A stretch of 64,000 bases of DNA from Ramlibacter tataouinensis TTB310 (GTDB taxonomy: Bacteria > Pseudomonadota > Gammaproteobacteria > Burkholderiales > Burkholderiaceae_C): assembly GCF_000215705.1 (NCBI RefSeq), contig NC_015677.1:3856001-3920000 (forward strand). Reading direction: 5' to 3'. The notes beneath the pieces are model-generated. The model was not told where the DNA came from, made no database searches, and saw nothing but the letters and a program-made list of their open reading frames with translations. The first letter of the stretch is position 1, and every line of letters starts with the position of its first letter. Below are positions 58,060-64,000 of the stretch, piece by piece. Position numbers and translations under genes: made by a program.

Positions 58060-58139
58060 GGAGTCTCCTGTCGGTGAGGGCGCCGATTCTCCCACGGCAC
58101 CCCAGGGCAGGTTACCGCGCGGTTACCGGCCCGACAACC

Positions 58140-59333
58140 TCAGCCCCTGGCTCGCTTCTCGAGGATCTCGAAGGCAGGAAGCTGCTTGCCCTCCAGCACC
58201 TCCAGGAAGGCGCCGCCGCCGGTGGAGATGTAGCCCACGTCCTTCTCGATGCCATACTTGGCGATCGCGGCCAGCGTGTCGCCGCCGCCGGCGATGCTGA
58301 AGGCCGGCGACCGCGCGATCGCGTGGGCGATGGTCTCCGTGCCCTTGGCGAAGGCGTCGAACTCGAACACGCCCACCGGGCCGTTCCAGACGATGGTGCC
58401 GGCGGCCATCAGCTGCTGCGCCAGCCGCTGCGCCGTCTGCGGACCGATGTCCAGGATCAGGTCGTCCGGGGCCACCTCGGCGGCGGCCTTCACCGTGGCC
58501 GGCGCGTCGGCGGCGAACTGCTTGGCCACCACCACGTCGGTGGGGATGGGCACCTCGGCGCCGCGCGCCTTCATGGCCTGGATCACCGCCCTGGCTTCGC
58601 CCACCAGGTCGGCCTCGGCCAGCGACTTGCCGATCGGCAGCCCGGCGGCCAGCATGAAGGTGTTGGCGATGCCGCCGCCCACGATCAGCTGGTCCACCTT
58701 GTCGGCCAGCGACTTCAGGATGGTGAGCTTGGTCGAGACCTTGGAGCCGGCGACGATGGCCGCCAGCGGCCGCCTGGGAGCGGCCAGCGCCTTGCTGATG
58801 GCGTCGATCTCCGCGGCCAGCAGCGGCCCGGCGCAAGCCACCTTGGCGTACTGCGCGATGCCGTAGGTCGAGGCCTCGGCGCGGTGCGCGGTGCCGAAGG
58901 CGTCGTGCACGAAGACGTCGCACAGGGCGGCCATCTTCTGCGCGAGCTCGGGGCTGTTCTTCTTCTCGCCCTTGTTCAGGCGGCAGTTCTCCAGCAGCAT
59001 GACCTGGCCGGGCTGGACCTCGACGCCGTCGACCCAGCGGGCGCGCAGCGGCACCTCGCGGCCGAGCAGCTCGGCCATGCGCTGCGCCACCGGCGCCAGC
59101 GAATCCTCGGGCTTGAACTCGCCCTCGGTGGGCCGGCCCAGGTGCGAGGTGACCATCACGGCGGCACCGGCGTCCAGCGCCATCTGGATGCAGGGGATGG
59201 AGGCGCGCACGCGCGTGTCCTCGGTGATGCGGCCGGCGTCGTCCTGCGGCACGTTGAGGTCGGCGCGGATGAAGACGCGCTGGCCGCGGACTTTGCCTTG
59301 GGCGCACAGATCGGAAAAGCGCAGGATGTTCAT
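58140..59333 (-). CDS. pgk: Phosphoglycerate kinase
   Basis: Transfers phosphate from 1,3-bisphosphoglycerate to ADP; 397 residues. Conserved [62 protein letters not shown] and the C-terminal GGGDTLAAI are all present. It is first of the pgk-pyk-(hydrolase)-fba run. A TACAAT hexamer (reverse strand, 59381-59386) about 50 bases before the ATG is a candidate -10 box. A terminator for the upstream gene lies just beyond. Confidence 0.97.
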   Translation of the reverse strand: MNILRFSDLCAQGKVRGQRVFIRADLNVPQDDAGRITEDTRVRASIPCIQMALDAGAAVMVTSHLGRPTEGEFKPEDSLAPVAQRMAELLGREVPLRARWVDGVEVQPGQVMLLENCRLNKGEKKNSPELAQKMAALCDVFVHDAFGTAHRAEASTYGIAQYAKVACAGPLLAAEIDAISKALAAPRRPLAAIVAGSKVSTKLTILKSLADKVDQLIVGGGIANTFMLAAGLPIGKSLAEADLVGEARAVIQAMKARGAEVPIPTDVVVAKQFAADAPATVKAAAEVAPDDLILDIGPQTAQRLAQQLMAAGTIVWNGPVGVFEFDAFAKGTETIAHAIARSPAFSIAGGGDTLAAIAKYGIEKDVGYISTGGGAFLEVLEGKQLPAFEILEKRARG

Positions 59334-59416
59334 GTCGTCTTGGGATGAGCTGCCCTGGGGAGCCGGGCGTATGGGCCGTCATTGTAAAAAACAGCCGGGC
59401 CGCGCGGGCCAAGACA

Positions 59417-59438
59417 AAGGGGCCCGATCGGGCCCCTT
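59417..59438. terminator. 22-base perfect palindrome, terminator of the DUF6351 gene
   Basis: Seven-base arms GGGGCCC and GGGCCCC around GATC, extended by AA/TT, form a perfect palindrome 22 bases after the DUF6351 stop. On the reverse strand it is followed by a T-rich run (TTTGTCTT). A second GC-rich hairpin with six T residues (59386-59391) lies a little further on, so two stops may act in tandem before pgk. Confidence 0.7.
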
Positions 59439-59459
59439 CGTTCGTTGCGCGGCAGCTGC

Positions 59460-61931
59460 TTAGCGCGGCACGGAGGCCGGCGCGGGCCCGAAGGGCACGC
59501 CCCCGGGGCCGGCGCTGAAGTTCAGCGGGCTCACGGCGACCTGCTGGCCCATGCCCGGCTGGCTCCAGTCGCACACGCCGGTGCTGAACACCGCGCGCAG
59601 CCGCGCCAGCTGGCCGGCATCCAGGCGGCCGGCGTAGTCGGCGTCGTTCACCGGCTTGAGCTGGCACTTGAGCACGTCTTCCCGACGCGGCCCGCCGGCC
59701 ACCTGGCGCGGCGACAGCGAGGGCTTGAGGAAGGGGTCGGCATCGCAGACCGCCTGGTCCGTCACCTTCACCGACTGCGACGCGTCACCAGGCAGCAGGC
59801 AGAAGTCTCTGCTGGAAGCCGGCCGCGCCTGGCGCACCTTCTGGTGCAGCGGCGTGTCCGAGGTGTCGGCCTTGAGCGCGGTCAGCCACTGGTCCATGGT
59901 GAGGAAGGCGTCCAGCGCCATGGTGCCGGGCGGCGTGAGGCCGGTGCGGGCGAAGCGCCACAGCGCCTGGTTGTTCGCGTCGCCGGCCTCGGCCGCGATG
60001 CGGTCGCGGACGGCGAAGCTGAACCACTGGTGGTGGATGGGGATGGCGTTGGTGCCCGGGGTCTGGCCCGGCGGCACGTTGATGTTGGAGTCGTCCCAGC
60101 CGCGCATGTCGATGATGGCGGTCTTGGCCAGCTGCCGGCCGCTGGCCACGATGCCGGCGCGGTAGGCGGTCTCCAGCGCCGCCATGTCGGCCGTGGTGCG
60201 CTGGGCACGCGGCGTCGAGTCGCGGTCGATGCCGCCGACGATCTCGTTGAGGGTGACGAACTCCTCGCCGCTGATCGCGCCATCCTGCAGCGCCTTCAGG
60301 CCGTACTGCACGCCCACGTTGTCGCGCGTGTCCTGCGCCGCCGGGCTGCCCGGCACCTTGCCCCAGATCGGCTCGGCCCAGCTCCAGGCGTTGCAGCGCG
60401 GCAGGTGCGCGGTCGCCGCCGGCCTGGCCGGGTCGTACACCGCGCTGTTGGGCATCTCGCAGTTGTTGGTGGGCGTGGGCCGCTGCACGATGGCGCCGGT
60501 GACGTTGTCGGCGACCAGGCGCGGCTGGTAGACACCGGCGCGGCCGTTGCTGCCGAAGGCGTTGTACCAGGCATGGCAGGCGCTCTGGTCGGGATGGCCG
60601 TTGATGGCGGCCTTCTTCGCGTTCACCTGGGCCTGCGTGAGCGTGCCCCACAGGGAGGCCATCTGCGGCTTCTGGTAGGCGTCGACCAGCAGCACGCAGT
60701 CGCCCACCTCCAGCGTGGTGGTCTCGCTGTCCGGGTAGGTGCAGGTGGTGGTGATGCCGTCCAGCAGCCCCGGATTGATGGACGCATTCATGTTGGAGTT
60801 GATCGAGCCGCCCGAGCAGCCCGCGCCCATGGTGTAGCGGATGGGGCCGTAACCGTCGCCGATGCGCTCCTTCATCATCATGACGGTCTCGCTCATCAGC
60901 ACGCGGTTGGAATTGCGCGCCGAGTCCGTCATGCTGTTCATCACCACCAGCCAGCCGCGGCCGATCTGCGCGCTCAGGCTGGTCCAGGCGGTGGCCGGGC
61001 GCACCTGGCGGCGCGGCTGGCCGGTGCTGGCGCCGAAGTTGTAATACACCTTGCCGTTCCACTGCGCCTGCGGCGCCGTTGCGCTCCAGGGGCGGGCCGG
61101 ATCGAACAGCACGGCGATGTCGTAGATGCCGCGGTTCATGGTGCCGCGCTCGACGCGCACGATGTAGGGCACGGTGCGGTCGTCGTCGGTGGTGGTGGTG
61201 GCCATGTCCAGCGGCTGCGGCCCGGCCGGGTCATAGGGCTTGAAGCAGGCGTTGGACGGCGGCGGCACGCTGGCCGCCGGCGCCGTGGCCGTGGGCGGCA
61301 CCGAGGGCGAGGGGTCGGGCAGGCCGAAGGTGCAGTTGGCCGAGGCGGTGGACCGGTAGTACAGCTTGTACTCGGTGGCGATGTTGCACTGCGCGTCGGG
61401 CTGGCCCTGCAGGCCGCTGGCGTTGGTGGCCGGCGTGGCGTTCTCGCCGGTGCCGCCAGTGGGCTGCGGCACCGGAGTCGCGCAGAAAAAGGGCACGACC
61501 TGCGTGCCCGAATAAACCGGGCCGCCGCGCGTCGCGTTGGTGAGGGTCAGCTGCGCGCGCCGGCCACCGCCGGCCTGGGCGGTGAGCACGTTGCTGCCCA
61601 CGCTCAGCCCGGTCACCAGTCCGGTGACGCGGCCGTCGGCGCGCTGGGCGAAGGCATCGCTGACGTCGCGGCCGTTGACGGCCACCTTCAGGGAGGGGAG
61701 CGCCGCCCGCTCGGGCAGCACGATCTCCACCAGGGCATCTCCATCCGTGACGAGGTCGGCCCGGTTGCTCACCGTGCGGATCTCCAGTGTTTTTTCCGGC
61801 TGGATGCGGCCGGCCTGCGCCTGGCTGTCGCCCGCATCACCGCTGCCGCCGCCGCATCCCGCCGCCAGCAAGGCGGCAATGGCTGCACTCACGCCCAGGC
61901 CTGGCCGGCCCGGCTGCATCGACTTCCACAT
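59460..61931 (-). CDS. Large DUF6351-type lipoprotein, probable alpha/beta-hydrolase
   Basis: An 823-residue envelope lipoprotein: lipobox AAGC near residue 26, an immunoglobulin-like N-terminal region (about 45-130), a Pro/Thr-rich linker, then a long domain with a nucleophile-elbow-like MGAGCSGGSIN and many cysteines. It resembles the uncharacterised DUF6351 family. By analogy with tannase/feruloyl esterase-like proteins it may cleave esters, but no substrate evidence exists. It stands alone: upstream azlD ends 108 bases away and a strong palindrome follows. Confidence 0.7.
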   Translation of the reverse strand: MWKSMQPGRPGLGVSAAIAALLAAGCGGGSGDAGDSQAQAGRIQPEKTLEIRTVSNRADLVTDGDALVEIVLPERAALPSLKVAVNGRDVSDAFAQRADGRVTGLVTGLSVGSNVLTAQAGGGRRAQLTLTNATRGGPVYSGTQVVPFFCATPVPQPTGGTGENATPATNASGLQGQPDAQCNIATEYKLYYRSTASANCTFGLPDPSPSVPPTATAPAASVPPPSNACFKPYDPAGPQPLDMATTTTDDDRTVPYIVRVERGTMNRGIYDIAVLFDPARPWSATAPQAQWNGKVYYNFGASTGQPRRQVRPATAWTSLSAQIGRGWLVVMNSMTDSARNSNRVLMSETVMMMKERIGDGYGPIRYTMGAGCSGGSINSNMNASINPGLLDGITTTCTYPDSETTTLEVGDCVLLVDAYQKPQMASLWGTLTQAQVNAKKAAINGHPDQSACHAWYNAFGSNGRAGVYQPRLVADNVTGAIVQRPTPTNNCEMPNSAVYDPARPAATAHLPRCNAWSWAEPIWGKVPGSPAAQDTRDNVGVQYGLKALQDGAISGEEFVTLNEIVGGIDRDSTPRAQRTTADMAALETAYRAGIVASGRQLAKTAIIDMRGWDDSNINVPPGQTPGTNAIPIHHQWFSFAVRDRIAAEAGDANNQALWRFARTGLTPPGTMALDAFLTMDQWLTALKADTSDTPLHQKVRQARPASSRDFCLLPGDASQSVKVTDQAVCDADPFLKPSLSPRQVAGGPRREDVLKCQLKPVNDADYAGRLDAGQLARLRAVFSTGVCDWSQPGMGQQVAVSPLNFSAGPGGVPFGPAPASVPR

Positions 61932-62039
61932 GCGTGTCTCCTGATTTTTGGAGGCGCCAGTCTAGGCAGGCCCGGGCACGAGAAGGGGCTCGGTTACCCC
62001 TGGTTTCCCCCAAGGTGTCACCCAGGTGTCACCAGGCGT

Positions 62040-62378
62040 CTACCAGCCCAGACCCAGGTGCAACGGCAGGTAAACCGCCATGCCGGCTGCAATCGTGGCC
62101 AGCACGTCGCGGCGCCAGAAGAAGGCCGCGGCGCCGGCGGTGGCGCCGAACAGGCGCGCGTCCTGCCAGGTCGCGATGAACTGGCCTTGCGTGGTGATGA
62201 TCTCGGGCACCACCACTGCCGACAGCGCCGCGATGGGCGCGTACTGCAGGCCGCGCTCGGCCCAGCGCGGCAAGGGCCAGGGACGGCTGGAGATGAAGAA
62301 GAAGCCGCGCGCCACCACGGTCACTCCCGCCAGGCCCACGATGATGGCGACGGTCCACGGATCGGTGGCGGCCGTCAC
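62040..62378 (-). CDS. azlD: AzlD-family branched-chain amino acid exporter small subunit
   Basis: A 112-residue protein with four membrane segments, of the AzlD type (TVAIIVGLAGVTVVARGFFF; LQYAPIAALSAVVVPEI; FFWRRDVLATIAAGM). AzlCD pairs export branched-chain amino acids and analogues. The start is a GTG overlapping the azlC stop (GTGA), so the two subunits are translationally coupled. Confidence 0.92.
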   Translation of the reverse strand: MTAATDPWTVAIIVGLAGVTVVARGFFFISSRPWPLPRWAERGLQYAPIAALSAVVVPEIITTQGQFIATWQDARLFGATAGAAAFFWRRDVLATIAAGMAVYLPLHLGLGW

Positions 62379-63106
62379 GGCGCCGCCTCCTTCAGCCGCG
62401 GGTGCTTCTCCAGCCCCAGGCACAGGAGCACCGCCACCGCGATCGCCACCACGATGTTCAGCTTCAGCGGCAGCGTGTAGGCCACCACGGCCGCCGCGCC
62501 GGCCACGCTGGCCGAGACGATGCGCAGCCGGGTGCTGGCCAGCGAGCACAGGATGCCGACCAGGCACAGGATGCCGGCGAAGCCCAGGCCCCAGTGCGTG
62601 GGGATGAAGTTGGCCAGCGCCACGCCCACCACGCTGGCACCGACCCAGCTGGCCCAGTTGACGGCGCAGTTGCCCGCCAGGAAGGCCTCCTGCGCCCGCC
62701 GCCCGGCGGCGTCCTGCGCGGGCTGCGGGAAGCGCCGGGTGAAGATCACGTAGCTCAGGTCGGCGGTCAGGTAGCCGTGCACCAGGCGCTCCCGGCGCGG
62801 CAGGTGCATCAGGTAGGGCCGCAGGTGCAGGCTGAAGACCACGAAGCGCAGGTTGACGCAAAAGCCCGTGGCCAGGATCACCCAGGCCGGGGCACCGGCG
62901 ATGATCAGCGGCAGCGAGGCCAGCTGCGAGCTGCCGGCGAACACCAGCACCGACATCAGCAGCGACTCGGTGACCGACAGGCCCGACTTGACCATGGCCA
63001 CGCCGGTCATCAGTCCCCAGGCCGCGATGCCGGGCGCCTGCGGCGCCATCTGGCGCATGCCGACGCGGAACTCGGGATGGCGGCGCAGGGCCGCGACGAA
63101 GAACAT
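62375..63106 (-). CDS. azlC: AzlC-family branched-chain amino acid exporter large subunit
   Basis: A 243-residue permease with seven to eight membrane segments. The AzlC core is clear: GIAAWGLMTGVAMVKSGLS, VFAGSSQLASLPLI, and FCVNLRFVVFSLHLRPYL. Its ATG overlaps the fmt stop (TGATG) and its end overlaps azlD, so fmt-azlC-azlD is one chained transcript, an arrangement I recall in related genomes. Confidence 0.93.
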   Translation of the reverse strand: MFFVAALRRHPEFRVGMRQMAPQAPGIAAWGLMTGVAMVKSGLSVTESLLMSVLVFAGSSQLASLPLIIAGAPAWVILATGFCVNLRFVVFSLHLRPYLMHLPRRERLVHGYLTADLSYVIFTRRFPQPAQDAAGRRAQEAFLAGNCAVNWASWVGASVVGVALANFIPTHWGLGFAGILCLVGILCSLASTRLRIVSASVAGAAAVVAYTLPLKLNIVVAIAVAVLLCLGLEKHPRLKEAAP

Positions 63107-64000
63107 CAGGCGGCGCCCTGCGGGGCCCGATCGAAGCGCATGCCCGGCGCCACGGCGAAGCCACGCAGGAAATCGGCGGCCTGCAGGCGCTTGCCGCCGG
63201 CGCGCTGCAGCTGCGTGATGCGCAGCACGCCCCGGCCGCACAGCACCGACACGCCCGCCGCATCCGCGCGCAGGATGGTGCCGGCCGCCGCGCCGGGGCT
63301 CGGGGCATCGCGATCGACCTCGGCGCGCCACAGCTTGACGGCTTCGCCGTTGAGGACGCCGGAAGCACCGGGGGAGGGATCGAAGGCGCGCACGCGCCGC
63401 GCGATCGCCTCGGCGGGCTGCGACCAGTCCACCTGCGCCTCGCCCTTGTCGATCTTGTGCGCGTAGGTCACGCCCTGGGCGGGCTGCGGCACCGGTTTCA
63501 ACCCGCCGCAGGCCGCCAGTTCCAGCGCCTCCACGATGAGGCGTGCGCCCAGCACGGCCAGCTTGTCATGCAGGCTGCCGGTGGTGTCGTCGGGCGCGAC
63601 GGGCATGCGCTCGGCCAGCAGCATGTCGCCGGTGTCCAGGCCGGCGTCCATCTGCATGATGGTGACGCCGGTCTCGGCATCGCCGGCCTCGATGGCCCGG
63701 TGGATCGGGGCGGCGCCACGCCAGCGCGGCAGCAGCGAGGCATGGATGTTCAGGCAGCCGAGACCCAGGGCCCCCACGCTCCCCGCTACGCGTGGTTCGC
63801 TGCCCCCCGAGGCGGCGTTCGCGCCTTGGGACGGCCCGGCGGCGCTCAGCGTATCCAGCACCCATTGCGGCAGGATCAGCCCGTAGGCGGCCACCACCAT
63901 CACGTCGGCCCGGGCCGCCTCGAGCGCCGTCCGCGCGTCCGCCGCGTCCCCGGGGCACTTGCCGTCCAGCCGCAGGCTGCGTGGCTGCGCCACCGGCAGG
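63106..64000 (-). CDS. fmt: Methionyl-tRNA formyltransferase, N-terminus beyond the window
   Basis: Formylates initiator Met-tRNA. About 298 residues are present; the start lies past the right edge. [18 protein letters not shown] is followed by the catalytic [21 protein letters not shown], then [20 protein letters not shown] and the C-terminal tRNA-binding domain. Between the first two segments, where relatives have only a few residues, there is an in-frame insert of about 29 residues encoded by REP copy B (63770-63848). The frame stays open, so the enzyme is probably functional with an added loop just before the catalytic Asn/His. Confidence 0.93.
   Translation of the reverse strand, partial: LPVAQPRSLRLDGKCPGDAADARTALEAARADVMVVAAYGLILPQWVLDTLSAAGPSQGANAASGGSEPRVAGSVGALGLGCLNIHASLLPRWRGAAPIHRAIEAGDAETGVTIMQMDAGLDTGDMLLAERMPVAPDDTTGSLHDKLAVLGARLIVEALELAACGGLKPVPQPAQGVTYAHKIDKGEAQVDWSQPAEAIARRVRAFDPSPGASGVLNGEAVKLWRAEVDRDAPSPGAAAGTILRADAAGVSVLCGRGVLRITQLQRAGGKRLQAADFLRGFAVAPGMRFDRAPQGAA
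63770..63848. repeat. REP-like interspersed repeat, copy B, inside fmt
   Basis: Ungapped match to 32239-32317 (68 of 79 identical), with the same CACGC...GCGTG and GCGCC...GGCGC dyads. It lies in the coding sequence of fmt without breaking the frame, adding the peptide that includes [19 protein letters not shown]. The orientation is the same as copy A relative to the window. Confidence 0.87.

Noticed and set aside
59445..62480. Long + strand open frame (about 1,000 codons) opposite the DUF6351 and azlCD genes
   Set aside because: Arg/His/Gly-rich composition, no family features, and fully explained by the codon bias of the reverse-strand genes.

Overview
The window is a dense, GC-rich (roughly 70% by eye) stretch of chromosome from a betaproteobacterium, most likely a Comamonadaceae member near Ramlibacter, Variovorax or Hydrogenophaga. 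The clues are PhaM, a DUF3567 protein, a Calvin-type class II fructose-bisphosphate aldolase, the recG-oxyR-dps-ubiA order, abundant lipoproteins of Burkholderiales families, and two copies of an interspersed REP-like repeat that I recall from that family. The genus is inference. I found no tRNA, rRNA, CRISPR array, transposase or origin, and no gene-free stretch longer than 300 bases.

Layout. 1-8.4 kb: peroxide defence and DNA repair (ubiA end, dps, oxyR, recG) diverge from queA; tgt follows, so both queuosine-pathway enzymes lie close together with membrane and envelope proteins of unknown role. 8.5-13.5 kb: a BON lipoprotein, a zinc-ribbon membrane protein, an LplT-like transporter fused to a PlsC acyltransferase, and two genes each broken by a single-base frameshift (a ceramidase-like membrane protein and an XRE-type regulator). 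13.5-16.6 kb: a beta-lactamase-fold hydrolase, a FIST sensor and PhaM. 16.7-20.3 kb: a probable copper-handling operon (TonB receptor, DUF2946-like protein, YcnI-like DUF1775, PCu(A)C chaperone). 21.7-25.8 kb: trehalose operon otsB-GH15-otsA. 25.8-37 kb: mixed metabolism, regulators and lipoproteins, including an IclR regulator facing a fumarylacetoacetase-family gene across a clear operator palindrome. 37.9-39.55 kb: a lower-GC restriction-modification island (MT-A70-type methyltransferase and a BglII/BstYI-like nuclease, tail to tail) whose promoter carries two closely spaced AGATCT sites. 39.6-48.5 kb: LysR regulator, thioesterase, GlcD, family-4 uracil-DNA glycosylase, tsaB-rimI, PBP4 and two lipoprotein hydrolases. 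48.5-54.4 kb: tsaC/sua5, purK, purE, a chaperedoxin-like thioredoxin, and purC sandwiched between two toxin-antitoxin modules. 54.5-59.3 kb: lower glycolysis (fba, pyk, pgk). 59.4-64 kb: a DUF6351 lipoprotein, azlCD, and fmt, which runs off the right edge.

The most striking observations are: purC is translationally chained to a VapBC module and has no visible ribosome-binding site of its own; a CopG/ParE pair lies just past its other end; a REP-like repeat is inserted in frame in fmt; a hairpin appears to bury the purK ribosome-binding site; and the compact restriction-modification island has possible target sites in its promoter and possibly leaderless transcripts. Many neighbouring genes overlap by 4 bases, so translational coupling is common here.
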